Assembly: GCA_036873755.1 (NCBI GenBank)
Contig: JAVTVY010018684.1
Coordinates: forward strand, 1 to 64,000
Source: Hanleya hanleyi
Lineage: Eukaryota; Mollusca; Polyplacophora; Lepidopleurida; Hanleyidae
DNA length: 64,000 bases
Reading direction: 5' to 3'
Part shown: piece by piece, positions 12,994-23,060 of the stretch
Layout of the letters: every line of letters begins with the position of its first letter
Numbering within the stretch: the stretch's first letter is position 1
Position numbers and translations under genes: made by a program
The notes under the pieces: generated by a model
Database searches by the model: none
What the model saw: the letters and a program-made list of their open reading frames with translations, nothing else
What the model was told of the DNA's origin: nothing

Positions 12994-13260
12994 ATATTGG
13001 ATCGATAAGCAACAGGTGGGAAAAACTGATAACGTCTGACGACTAAAAAGCAACCATATGACTTCACATGATGCTTCCCGCGGCACCTTACATTCAGAGC
13101 ATCTCAGCCGCGCTTTTCCAATGTTCATGTGGAGACAGTAAAGTATCCACACGGCCTCAAGCGCCGGCTTAAGCAGAATCGGATACGCTAGCTCGGGATC
13201 TGTGATGACAGATCAGCTCAGAATTATAACTCATCTGATGTGAATGGATGAGCACCGAGG
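12994..13260 (-). repeat. Dispersed tail-type repeat, related copy at 26970-27245
   Basis: Shared landmarks are AGGTGGGAAAAACTGA, TCTCAGCCGCGCTTTT and TGTGATGACAGATCAGCTC. It contains the conserved 40-nt core at 13148-13190 on the minus strand. Probably a truncated Penelope-like copy of another subfamily. Confidence 0.6.
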
Positions 13261-13334
13261 ACGTCCGATAGAGTAAACGCTTCACCATGGAATGCCCAGA
13301 AAGGAAATATACTGTAATGCTCGACGTCGCACGG

Positions 13335-13515
13335 CTTAAATTTCCCATCAAAACAATAAACCTATATTTGTCGAATGACAGAGTGCGGGCCTCGGGGGAC
13401 AACAGCCCACCTGCAGATTCCTGCCATATACAGGTAATGAATTGAAGCGATATGCAAGAAATGGAACAAATTGAAGACGTCTGGCGACTAAAAAGCAACC
13501 AAGCGAGAGAAGCCC
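13335..13515. repeat. Dispersed repeat, related to 28730-28865
   Basis: Shares AAATTTCCCA(T/C)CAAAACAATAAACCTA and neighbouring blocks with 28.8 kb. Family not identified. Confidence 0.5.
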
Positions 13516-14472
13516 ACCGTTCATGAAAGCGTCGTCCATCTTTTGCCTAATTAGCTGTGGACAACAGACATGTATCTAGACTTATTATTAAATGAACAGT
13601 TTCGTATTCAGATGTGATAATTCTTAACGTCTGCAAAAGAAAACGTATATTCGAGATCGAATTGTGGCGTTCTTTAAAACATGAATCATTGGGTTAATAG
13701 CCGAGTTGATTATCACGGGCAGGTACGAACTAAAGTAGATGAAGGACGAAATACATCCAGGACAAAGGTGGTACAGCGGCCATATTATACAATGAGGCGT
13801 CCAGCACAACAAACACACTATGATGATAACACTTGCGGTCTTTGAACATTGCTGGTTCTTCGATCTTATCTGGAACATTATCGTAGAAGGTCGTTCAGCT
13901 GCCACTCCTGAATATCTAGGTACTGGTTGAGACAGATTGACATCGATATCAGTCAGAAAGATTTCACAGCGTCCAATCGATGACATGGTCTCGGCAGTTT
14001 GTGCCATACTTCCATTATCTCGGGGACATATTGAGCCGCCATTCATGGTGGTTTGCCACTCAGGTGAACCTGTTTCCACTGGCGTGTTAACCCCGGTAAC
14101 GCCATCTGTGAATTTAGCATTTTCAGAAGATATCATTGTTTTTCTTTGCGACCGACCACCTTGCATTCTCTTCTTCAGGGCGACAAGAAAAGCAAAATAG
14201 GTGGCAACAAGAAACACAACGGGTGCACTGTACGCCACAGTGGCAATCGGGATTGTGAGAAACTCGGGTCGAAAGGTACACTCTTCGTTTTCCCAAACGA
14301 CCCGGAGTCCATTGGTAAATACATGTCCCAGTATGTATGTCCCCCAGAATAGAAAGCTTAATGTCCACATGGCCACCGATATCATCATTGCCCGGCGTTT
14401 GGTGAACTGGGTCCTATAGACGAGAGGAGACGTAACACACTTGTACCGGTCATAGGCGATGGCATCGAGTAA

Positions 14473-17400
14473 GGCACCGTTTCCAATTATCGTTCGCGAA
14501 TGAATCGTTTATTTCGTCAAATTTTCTCGAAGTCGCGATTTTCCAAGGCGCGAGGGAATGGTTTTTTTTCTTCAAAATAAACGATTCATTCGCGATCGCT
14601 GTTCGAATGGTTTTTTTTTCTGCTGGCAATCGTTTTTCAATCGAGAAAATTCTCGCGAATAAAAAGCAATATCGCGATTCAATCGCTTTTTAATCGAGAA
14701 AATATAAACGATTGAAAAAAAACGATTGAGGATTATAGCCGAAAGTAGTACGCCATTGGTTCAGCCTGACTGACCCGCATACACGCTCGAGTTTCTAACA
14801 CTTCAGTCAGACTATATAAAGTTCGATCATTTTTTCTTCTTCCTTTTCCATTCTTTGCCTAGTGTAAGGGATCGTTTCCATTAATCGTTTTTTCTTCAGT
14901 CGCGATTTTTCTTCAATTTTCTCGATTGAAAAACGATCAGTCGCGAATCAGTCGCGAGGATATCGAGAAAAAAAATGAGAAAAAACGATTGAACCTTTTC
15001 TGGAAAAAACCATTCTCTCGCGATATCGTTTTTGAATCGTTTACCCATGCGCGATCCGTTCTTGATCGCGAATCTTCAATCGCGAGAGAATCGTTTTTTT
15101 TCAAGGCGCGAGAGAATCGTGAGGCGGAGTGATATTTGACACATAGGCCGTGTTGCCATCGTACGCCGCTCTATCCGCGAACTGGGAACTACATGTAATG
15201 TTGATTGCGAATTTGTCGATGGAAAAACCTATATTACTATACTATACTGCATAACTGCGCAAGATAACCGAATAATATATATGATTCACGATCTATAGTC
15301 TCCTACAAGCCGAAGTAGGGCGTATGCTGGAAATATCTATACATATACCTGTACCATGCTTCCTGTGACGTTCGCGCTCAGATTTACTCTGGCGAAGCGT
15401 AAATGACAAAATTACATGTTTATTCAATAATCGTGTGAGTCGACAATGTATTAATGTTCAGTCATTCCCTTCATACTTTCGATAATTTCCTCATATATTC
15501 ATGCAACTTGGTATAAACAATACAGGATGATAGTCACAATATCTTCTTTTGTAAATGCCGGGTACAGGTCATAAGTGGATTTGAGCTCGTCGTTGATTGC
15601 ATTATCAGAATGATTACGGCACAGGCTGCATAGAGGTGTGAATGGGCACATGGCGATAACCCAGAACAGCTTAGCCCTCCAGCCGAGAATTTCTAGGTTA
15701 ATTAAGGTGAAAAATAGTGTAATTAAATATGTATATTTTGTTATAGTGAAACATACATTAGGAAAGGGTATCCATTCATGTTTTGGTACAGTTTTTAAAC
15801 TATTGAGATGTGAATAAGTTAAAAAAATCACCATCAAGTTAATTTTATTTATTATAAGAATATTCGCGGCAGTGATTTCATATTTATATCAAATACATAT
15901 CACAATGGTGATTGAATCGCATATAACGGTTGGATTCGCATATGTACAATACTTTTTATTTTAATTTTACATTTTGATAAATGAACTATGAATGATTCCA
16001 AAGGGAAGCTCAAGCCAAAAACCAACTGAATAGTATATAATTTCATCTCTTACTGGATTAACCAGTTGTGAAAATTTTTACAAATAGCCCGCGCTATATA
16101 TTAATAATTAAGTGCTTTCGAAGACTCAAAATCCCATATGACAATGTTATATTCAATACAGCGCCATCTATCTACACAAGGAAAATGGTGATCGTAGGAC
16201 AAAAAACCACGCGTACAGCGAAAATCTGACGAATCAACTCAAAAATTCAGCCCGCACAGATGCCAAAAACGTTCACGAAAAATACTACACAAGAAATCTG
16301 GAATAATACCAGCTTTAAAACACAGAAATACCCCAAATAATAGACGAAATTGCAAGTGCAAATGACCCAATCTGACCATATCCGGGTCTGTGTCCCGTAC
16401 AAAATATATGTAAATATGAAGTTATAATTATATGCATAACCATTATTCCTATGTATATATATAGATATTTTTTCAATTTCTTTCAATATCCCCATCGTAT
16501 CTATATAACCGCCAACTGTACAGAAACACGCTATAGTTTTACACTAGGCAAAGAATGGAAAAGGAAGAAGAAAAAATGATCGAACTTTATATAGTCTGAC
16601 TGAAGTGTTAGAAACTCGAACGTATATGCGGGTCAGTCAGGCTGAACCAATGGCGTACTACTTTCGGCTATAATCCTCAATCGTTTTTTTTCAATCGTTT
16701 ATATTTTCTCGATTAAAAAGCGATTGAATCGCGATATCGCTTTTTATTCGCGAGAATTTTCTCGATTGAAAAACGATTGCCAACAGAAAAAAACAACCAT
16801 TCGAACAGCGATCGCGAATGAATCGTTTATTTTGAAGAAAAAAAACCATTCCCTCGCGCCTTGGAAAATCGCGACTTCGAGAAAATTTGACGAAATAAAC
16901 GATTCATTCGCGAACGATAATTGGAAACGGTGCCTAAAACTATATAGCGTGTTTCTGTACAGTTGGCGGTTATATAGATACGATGGGGATATTGAAAGAA
17001 ATTGATAAAAAATATCTATATATATACATAGAAATAATGGTTATCCATATAATTATAACTTCATATTTACATATATTTTGTACGGGACACAGACCCGGAT
17101 ATGGTCAGATTGGGTCATTTGCACTTGCAATTTCGTCTATTATTTTGGGTATTTCTGTGTTTTAAAGCTGGTATTATTTCAGATTTCTTGTGTAGTATTT
17201 TTCGTGAACGTTTTTGGCATCTGTGCGGGCTGAAATTTTGAGTTGATACGTCAGATTTTCGCTGTACGCGTGGTTTTTTTGTCCTACGATCACCATTTTC
17301 CTTGTGTAGATAGATGGCGCTGTATTGAATATAACATTGTCATACGGGGTTTTGAGTCTTCGAAAGCACTTAATTATTAATATATAGCGCGGGCTATTTG

Positions 17401-18617
17401 TAAAAATTTTCACAACCGGTTAATCCAGCAAGAGATGAAATTATATACTATTCAGTTGGTTTTTGGCTTGAGCTTCCCTTTGGAATCATTCATAGTTCAT
17501 TTATCAAAATATAAAATTAAAATAAAAAGCATTGTACATATGCGAATCCAACCGTTATATGCGATTCAATCACCATTGTGATATGTATTTGATATAAATA
17601 TGAAATCACTGCCGCGAATATTCTTATAATAAATAAAATTAACTTGATGGTGATTTTTTTAACTTATTCACATCTCAATAGTTTAAAAACTGTACCAAAA
17701 CATGAATGGATACCCTTTCCTAATGTATGTTTTACTATAACAAAATACACATATTTAATTACACTATTTTTCACCTTAATTAACCTAGAAATTCTCGGCT
17801 GGAGGGCTAAGCTGTTCTGGGTTATCGCCATGCGCCCATTCACACCTCTATGAAGCCTGTGCCGTAATCATTCGGATAATGCAATCAACGACGAACTCAA
17901 ATCCACTTATGACATGTACCCGGTATTTACAAAACAAGATATTGTGACTATCACCCTGTATTGTTTATACCAAGTTGCATGAATATATGAGGAAATTATC
18001 GAAAGTATGAAGGAAATGACTGAACATTAATACATTGTCGACTCACACGATTATTGAATAAACATGTAATTTTGTCATTTACGCTTCGCCAGAGTAAATC
18101 TGAGCGCGAACGTCACAGGAAGTATGGTACAGGTATATGTATAGATATTTCCAGCATACGCCCTACTTCGGCTTGTAGGAGACTATAGATCGTGAATCAT
18201 ATATATATTATTCGGTTATCTTGCGCATTTATACAGTATAGTATAGTAATATAGGTTTTTCCATCGACAAATCCGCAATCAACATTACATGTAGTTCCCA
18301 GTTCGCGGATAGAGCGGCGTACGACGGCAACACGGTCTATGTGTCAAATATCACTCCGCCTCACGATTCTCTCGCGCCTTGAAAAAAAAAACGATTCTCT
18401 CGCGATTGAAGATTCGCGATCAAGAACGGATCGCGCATGGGTAAACGATTCAAAAACAATATCGCGACAGAATGGTTTTTTCCAGAAAAGGTTCAATCGT
18501 TTTTTCTCATTTTTTTTCTCGATATCCTCGCGACTGATTCGCGACTGATCGTTTTTCAATCGAGAAAATTGAAGAAAAATCGCGACTGAAGAAAAAACGA
18601 TTAATGGAAACGATCCC
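14473..18617 (+). mobile_element. Harbinger-like non-autonomous element, outer copy
   Basis: Starts GGCACCGTTTCC and ends GGAAACGATCCC, imperfect terminal inverted repeats of about 20 bp. It is flanked by a 3-bp TAA duplication (14470-14472 and 18618-18620). The intact paralogue shows the unoccupied site, with a single TAA in the same codons. A TWA target duplication and GG-starting termini fit the PIF/Harbinger superfamily. No transposase or Myb-like frame is seen, so it is non-autonomous. Without the inner insertion it is about 2.07 kb (14473-14867 plus 16938-18617). The ends are packed with AATCGTTTTT, TCTCGATTGAAAAACGAT and CGCGA motifs. A TATATAAAG box lies near 14813. Confidence 0.85.
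14868..16934 (-). mobile_element. Harbinger-like element, inner copy inserted inverted in the outer copy
   Basis: Starts GGGATCGTTTCC and ends GGAAACGGTGCC, the outer ends in reverse order, and is flanked by TAA (14865-14867, 16935-16937). It is 2067 bp and reads as the reverse complement of outer segments 14473-14867 plus 16938-18617. Its own uninterrupted copy of the target reads CTAGTGTAAAACTATAGCGT, confirming that TAA was duplicated. A 112-codon frame (15499-15837) recurs in the other copy with few changes but shows no known domain. Confidence 0.85.
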
Positions 18618-19547
18618 TAAAAGGACTGATACAAACGTCAGCGAGTAATCTGCAATCGTGCAAATGAGACACATCGATGGGCCAAGATGCCATTTTCGGA
18701 ATATTAGCACAACGACAATGGGAATGAACATAAGACCCACTGCCATGTCAGCAACTGCCAAGAAAGTTGTAGAAGTCTTGAAATTAGTCGAAAACTGACT
18801 ATTACTCCTCATGCACAGAATTATAATTACATTTCCGATGAAAATTGCTACGCCCACAGCCACGAAACATGTGGTGAACAAAATGGGCCAGACAGTTGCA
18901 AGTTGACCGTTGAATTCTTCTGTGGTCGTGTTTGTTTTGTTTACTGCAAATGCGCTTTTGTTATCATATTCAGCAATAATTCAACCGTGCGAGGTTGGAA
19001 CCTATATAGGTGAATTGAATACAATGTCAAACGTTTGAATCATAGATCAGCACGGGTAATGCCGGCTCGGTAACGTTCCAGGTTGATAACATCTTCCTAC
19101 TCTCTGATGACTTGTTCGTAGAGAAATAATAAACTTGTTGCATTGTGGGATTTCTAGCAGGTAGGAATATTTGATATATTTAGGTCTTCTCTTGGCCTGT
19201 GGACGGGATGGTTCCATTCTAATAGAGTGGGCCTAGCTATTATAGTGGCTTATACTAAATGAATCCTGGAGATATTGGTAAACAGTGAATCTACAACATA
19301 CTAATTTCGTAATGCATCGTTATTTACACAGTCTGGGAAGCTGACATTGACAAGAATTCACCAGGATCGTACGGGGGAGTTTAAAATTTCATGCACAAAC
19401 ACCATTCAGGTCGATTTGTTAGTCTTACGTAAACAGTTTATTGTCATTGCCATGCTGCTCTGATAATAGGATTCCTCCTCAATAATGTACATCATTCTCC
19501 CCTGTATCTAGTCGGAGTGAGTTGACGATTTCAACGGACAACATTGT

Positions 19548-19740
19548 TAAACACCCGGTCAGAAAAATACTGGCTCGGGTGAGAATCGAACTTACGTCCT
19601 AAAGGATACTGTCCCACTGCCCTACCGATTGAGCCATCGAGTTCAGTCGAGAACAACTCGCTTACGCAATGCGTTTCACAAGTACGTGGCCTATTGCCAT
19701 GATAATACGTGAATTTTGGATACATTCGAAGATAAAATGT
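19548..19740 (-). mobile_element. tRNA-derived SINE
   Basis: On the minus strand, an A-box-like TGGCTCAATCGGTAGGGCAG is followed 30-40 nt later by a B-box-like AGTTCGATTCTC, then CCCGAGCCAGTATTTTTCTG and ACCGGGTGTTTAACA. This is the layout of an internal Pol III promoter in a tRNA-derived SINE head. It sits at the edge of segmental duplication copy A and is absent from copy B. Confidence 0.7.
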
Positions 19741-19789
19741 TTCGGCTATTAATTTCAGTCATTTTCAGGAATAAATTATACTTTAATTA

Positions 19790-19862
19790 TATTCCTACAT
19801 TGTGAAACACCCGGCCTGAAACTACTGGCCCGAGTGAGAATTGAGCTCACGATTTAGGGGAT
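19790..19862 (-). mobile_element. Second, 5'-truncated copy of the same SINE
   Basis: GAGCTCAATTCTCACTCGGG then CCAGTAGTTTCAGGCCGGGTGTTTCACA on the minus strand matches the 3' half of the 19.6-kb SINE. The A-box region is missing. Confidence 0.65.
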
Positions 19863-19879
19863 ATCGTATGGCAAGCCGT

Positions 19880-20085
19880 TTTACTTTATATTCAGTATCA
19901 TCAAATATTTAATGATATTATAGACGCTTGGAGATATCATCAAATCGTTTAATGGTATCACCGAATCATATCACTAAAGGATTTGCTAATATCAGCAAAT
20001 ACGCTTTATTTGTTGATATCAGCAAATGATTTGATATCAGCAAATACTTTATATTTGATGATATTAAATATGGCGAAAGGTCAAA
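19880..20085. repeat. Degenerate ATCAGCAAAT/TGATATC simple array
   Basis: Many near-copies of TGATATCAGCAAATA and ATCATCAAAT on both strands, with units of roughly 20-25 bp. The short frame over it is not a gene. Confidence 0.7.
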
Positions 20086-20261
20086 GTAGGAACCCTAACA
20101 TGGAAGGCTTCCTGTTCGGAACGACAATGAACCTCTCCACAGAGCATGTTCCGTTTCTCAGATTCGCTTCACTATGTCCCTGCCCTCATTAGCTGAGGTT
20201 GACCTTTACGACCTGGCCATGACGTACTGAGTTTATGTGTACATCCGACCGACCCCCCCCC
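20086..20261. other. Intergenic with a C-run
   Basis: No gene. A run of about ten C lies near 20255, next to the dispersed repeat. Confidence 0.5.
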
Positions 20262-20405
20262 CCTGATCTTTGAACTATATGTCTTACTTTTGGTGTGCGA
20301 CACATTGATACCCTGTAATCTATCTACCCAGAACAAAGTATCATCTATACTATGATTTCTTCTTTTAAACCGATGCTATTGCTATTATAGGAATTAGGCC
20401 TTTTG
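20262..20405 (+). repeat. Dispersed repeat, second copy of 12306-12450
   Basis: Matches the 12.3-kb copy over its whole length and ends at the same GGAATTAGGCCT block. Confidence 0.7.
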
Positions 20406-20958
20406 ATTGTGGACGCCGAAATTATTCGATAGACAAAGGTTTAATAGTGAATGACTGGCTTGTATTATAATGGTTATTCGGTTTCATGTCTCTCTACTTC
20501 ACACCACAAAGCTACTGTGCCAAAAGGACCTCGTACGTTAAGGCGGACAGACCGCCCCAGGTGAGGTACGACTGTAGATGAAAAATGAAACTTAAAATAT
20601 AAAATGCTCGCCTCGATTAGCATGAACTATGACATTTTTTTTAACGCTCTTTGAAATATTGGGAGCATGAGTGCCATGGTTTTTCAACAAGAGCTCTCCA
20701 AAGTGGTAGGTTTGTGTGAAATTGACAGTTTTTGGTTGAAAAAGCACGGTTTGCCTATCTGTAAACATATGAAGATAAACTATAACCACAAAAATATTCA
20801 CACATAACAGTCCTCTTTTTAATCCCTAGTTGTTCAACAAAGCACGTTTTTGGTTATCGTTTATCTTCATATAAAAAATGAAACTTTATGGAATATTGTT
20901 TTTGGTCATCTGGTGTTCATTTTCAAATACGATAATTTGATCAACGTTATATGTACGA
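20406..20958. other. Intergenic with a very degenerate tail-cassette remnant
   Basis: 20402-20455 (GATTGTGGACGCCGAAATTA and following) looks like a decayed piece of the tail cassette. Nothing else recognised. Confidence 0.4.
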
Positions 20959-21126
20959 TTACAAGCGTCTAGTCCGTCATTCATAATCCAGCCGTCGTCC
21001 ATTAGAGAATATCCGCGTCCATAATCCAAAGACCTATTCCATATTCCATATAACAGTATTAGCACCAAATTCAAAAAGACAAATCATAGTATACATAAAC
21101 ATAGGCTTGTTTCCTGCAAGAGAGAA
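20959..21126 (-). repeat. Copy 3 of the tail cassette (in element 1)
   Basis: On the minus strand starts CTCTCTTGCAGGAAACAAGC and ends GACGCTTGTAA. A frame within it gives a hydrophobic peptide LVLILLYGIWNRSLDYGRG. Confidence 0.8.
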
Positions 21127-21360
21127 GCGGTCAACAGTTTTCAATGATGCCGGCAAGACATCATGATGTTCCAAAAATATCAAATCCGTATCGCTGATCA
21201 GTATTCTTAATCCATAATATTCGTTGTAAGGTCGTCATCTAAAGAACGATGTATCTCAGTCACGCTTTGATTGTGACTGTTCATATGAGTACCATGAGGA
21301 TCTAGAAGTACATGGGTTCATACGGCCCCTAGCCCCGGGTTAAGCGGAATTAGACACAAG

Positions 21361-22446
21361 TTACGAAACGTAGCGCCATAGAACTTGCACGCTACGTTCG
21401 TATTTTGCTATCAGCATGTGATATGTATCGCCAAATTTGAGAAATTTTGAGTGGAGGCGCCTGGTGAAATAGCCCTGTTTTATAAGTTTCTCCAACAATG
21501 TTTTGTGACGTTGATTAAAATCATCACATCTAACACTGGATCTAGCAAATGCTACTAAGCGAGATATGTATACGCCATATGCAGGTCCCACTGGAATATT
21601 ACTGTCCAGAAAGGGATAGTTTACGATGCCAAAATTGTAATCATCTCGTTTGTCATAAAGTCGACGAGAGAGAATGCCCGCTTCATTTTTATAGAGATAG
21701 AGATCTAAATAAGATGTGCCTGTAGGGTTATCTGTAGTTTCCTTCAAATCCAGTGAAGGTGGATATATATCCTTCACTGCGTCATTTATATAGCGATTAT
21801 CCACAGCGAGAAGATCGTCTATATAGCGTTTGGTGAATGAGAAGGAACGGGCTTTAAATGGATCGGTTTTTGAAAGCGCCTGCATATAGTCATATTCATA
21901 AGAGAACAGATACAGTTCAGCCAACAGGGGTGCACAATTAGTACCCATTGGAATACCTATATGCTGCTGATATATTGTGTTGCCAAATTTCACATAGATA
22001 TTTTTAATGAGAAATTCAAGCAACTCTATAAACAAAGAAACATCCCATGAATGATATCTCTTGTATGTAGTAGAGCTAAAGAATGCTTTATGGCTTCCGA
22101 CATTAATATATCTACGATCAGTTTTCTTGAACACATATACTATTAATGAACTTAGACGGTCAATAAGGTCCTGATGAGGGATTGTAGTATAGAGAGTCGA
22201 GAAATCCCATGTGGATGCATGTCTGTACGGTATGTGACCTTTAGCATCAAGTTCTTCCGTAAGACATTTTGAATTTTTCAATATCCACATACATTCAACG
22301 CCAGAGTTCTTAGAAATAGTGGCGCAATATCTTTCCCAAAATGCTTTTACCTCCTGAAGGGCCCTCGTCAATAGGGTTGAAAGAAGCTTGGTGGTGCAGC
22401 TTCTAGAACCAGCTATGAATCTAGCTTTGTATGGTGATTTATGCAT
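21361..22446 (-). CDS. Reverse transcriptase, catalytic part
   Basis: 361-codon frame with the RT palm: motif A STWDFSTLYTTIPH (catalytic Asp81), motif B GIPMGTNCAP (164-173), motif C RYIDDLLAVDN with the YIDD catalytic pair (208-211), and a C-terminal thumb-like basic region ending RYVS. It polymerises cDNA on the element's RNA. I see no GIY-YIG or other nuclease motif after it, so it resembles endonuclease-lacking relatives of Penelope. The frame continues the one at 22439-22954. The two are offset by one extra A in an A-run (near 22455); the copy at 52.1 kb lacks that extra A. The RT core itself has no stops. Confidence 0.75.
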   Translation of the reverse strand: MHKSPYKARFIAGSRSCTTKLLSTLLTRALQEVKAFWERYCATISKNSGVECMWILKNSKCLTEELDAKGHIPYRHASTWDFSTLYTTIPHQDLIDRLSSLIVYVFKKTDRRYINVGSHKAFFSSTTYKRYHSWDVSLFIELLEFLIKNIYVKFGNTIYQQHIGIPMGTNCAPLLAELYLFSYEYDYMQALSKTDPFKARSFSFTKRYIDDLLAVDNRYINDAVKDIYPPSLDLKETTDNPTGTSYLDLYLYKNEAGILSRRLYDKRDDYNFGIVNYPFLDSNIPVGPAYGVYISRLVAFARSSVRCDDFNQRHKTLLEKLIKQGYFTRRLHSKFLKFGDTYHMLIAKYERSVQVLWRYVS

Positions 22447-22954
22447 TTTGGGAGTCCAGTATATTTTTTGGTATGTCGTTATGATTGGTTGGAAGACAAA
22501 TACCTCTTTCCCTGAGAAACTTTTTGTGATTGTTAAATAAATCTTCCAGATTAAATGCAGTTTGGGAGTAAGTAGACGTATTTGATGAAGATATGTCTAC
22601 ACTCAATTCTTTAACCAGCAACTGGTAATAGTAATATTTACATATGAATATTATATTATTCGGAGCTTTGTCTGCTGAGACTATGACGAATTTACTCTGG
22701 AGATTTGCTAGAACTTCTTGCGAATTGAGGTTTCTCAGTACTTGTTTTGCTTGGGGAAGAGTACTTCTGTCGATATGGCGGATTGTTTCAACGACCTTGC
22801 TCTTGGTGAGGTCCAGCCAATCAGCGAGTACTGTAGGTTCAACTGTTTCTCGCTTAGACCAATCAATAACGTACTGTTCTAATGCAGACAGGACTATCTT
22901 CTGGTCGGCCTTCATATTTATTCTTTTTGGCTCTCTATATTTAGGTCCTTTCAT
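22439..22954 (-). CDS. N-terminal part of the same reverse transcriptase
   Basis: 171 codons starting MKGPKYREPKRINMKADQKI. It is the N-terminal domain found before the palm in this RT family and contains QSKFVIVSADKAPNNIIFIC, the fingers region. It overlaps the catalytic frame by 8 bp through a one-base insertion in an A-run. The relative at 51.5 kb has further codons upstream (TGDLDVVSDKYLRLIL), so this copy starts late. Its function is inferred only by linkage to the palm. Confidence 0.65.
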   Translation of the reverse strand: MKGPKYREPKRINMKADQKIVLSALEQYVIDWSKRETVEPTVLADWLDLTKSKVVETIRHIDRSTLPQAKQVLRNLNSQEVLANLQSKFVIVSADKAPNNIIFICKYYYYQLLVKELSVDISSSNTSTYSQTAFNLEDLFNNHKKFLRERGICLPTNHNDIPKNILDSQNA

Positions 22955-22962
22955 CAGGAGAG

Positions 22963-23020
22963 TCTCGCGACTCTATCCATTCGGCCAGTATGAGCTGGCC
23001 GAATGGATAGAGTCGCGAGA
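22963..23020. repeat. Perfect inverted repeat, 26-bp arms, 6-bp loop
   Basis: 22963-22988 (TCTCGCGACTCTATCCATTC plus GGCCAG) pairs perfectly with 22995-23020, with loop TATGAG. The right arm is the A-box end of the tRNA-like sequence that follows. The left arm is its inverted copy and abuts the truncated 5' end of the retroelement. Confidence 0.95.
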
Positions 23021-23060
23021 AAAGTTATCGTTTTGACTGATGATCTGCTGGTTCGAATCC
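22991..23060 (+). repeat. tRNA-like sequence (SINE head)
   Basis: Plus-strand A-box-like TGGCCGAATGGATAG and B-box GGTTCGAATCC spaced as in a tRNA. The T-stem pairs poorly and no clean cloverleaf closes, so it is a tRNA-derived SINE head or pseudo-tRNA, not a functional tRNA gene. Confidence 0.55.

Larger units (their letters stand above)
13624..18967 (-). pseudogene. Aminergic-like GPCR, paralogue A, split by a transposon
   Basis: Two halves of one intronless receptor frame on the minus strand. 18621-18967 encodes the N-terminus to helix 3 and 13624-14472 encodes the rest of helix 3 to the C-terminus (ends CRR). They are separated by a 4.1-kb transposon inserted inside the helix-3 codons. 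Apart from the insert the frame is uninterrupted and aligns along its length with the intact paralogue at 30303-31517. It keeps the helix-3 Asp of amine receptors, the ECL2 Cys, Pro in helix 5 and CWTP in helix 6. The codon matching the paralogue's ATG is ATT, and I see no in-frame ATG near the old start, so the start is lost as well. Helix 7 reads NPMIH instead of NPxxY. The absence of other lesions suggests recent inactivation. Confidence 0.9.
12530..19545. repeat. Segmental duplication, copy A
   Basis: The segment from 12530 (GCAATCTCATCTGTCTACCC) to 19545 matches 29155-32225 on the same strand. The match covers sequence 3' of the receptor gene, the receptor itself, and about 550 bp upstream of it, including TATTTACACAGTCTGG near 19325 and 31970. 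Copy A is longer because of the 4.1-kb transposon at 14473-18617 and dispersed repeats at 13.0-13.5 kb. Copy B instead has a 564-bp MITE. Confidence 0.85.
20959..22962 (-). mobile_element. Penelope-like retroelement 1, 5'-truncated
   Basis: Minus-strand element made of a reverse transcriptase gene (22954 to 21361), about 235 bp of 3' sequence beginning with the conserved 40-nt core (21321-21357), and the tail cassette (21126 to 20959). Its left end abuts a tRNA-like foldback at 22963-23060. Compared with the element at 51.5 kb, its first 20-30 N-terminal codons are missing. I assign it to Penelope-like elements from the RT style. A different non-LTR class remains possible. Confidence 0.65.

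Noticed and set aside
14926..15132. Lys/Glu-rich frame, and its mirror at 18344-18559
   Set aside because: They lie in the transposon's subterminal CGATT/TCGCGA motifs and are low-complexity artefacts.
15499..15837. 112-codon hydrophobic frame in the Harbinger-like element, repeated at 17644-17853
   Set aside because: Present in both copies only because they are copies of one element. No transposase or DNA-binding motif.
20959..22962. Hammerhead ribozyme, known from some Penelope-like elements
   Set aside because: CTGATGA occurs near the 5' end of the RT frame, but I could not find a matching GAAA core with three helices. A covariance search would decide.
22644..23036. 130-codon plus-strand frame
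   Set aside because: Antisense to the reverse transcriptase N-terminal frame.
22991..23060. Functional tRNA gene
   Set aside because: A and B boxes are present but no clean cloverleaf or T-stem forms, so it is better read as a SINE head.
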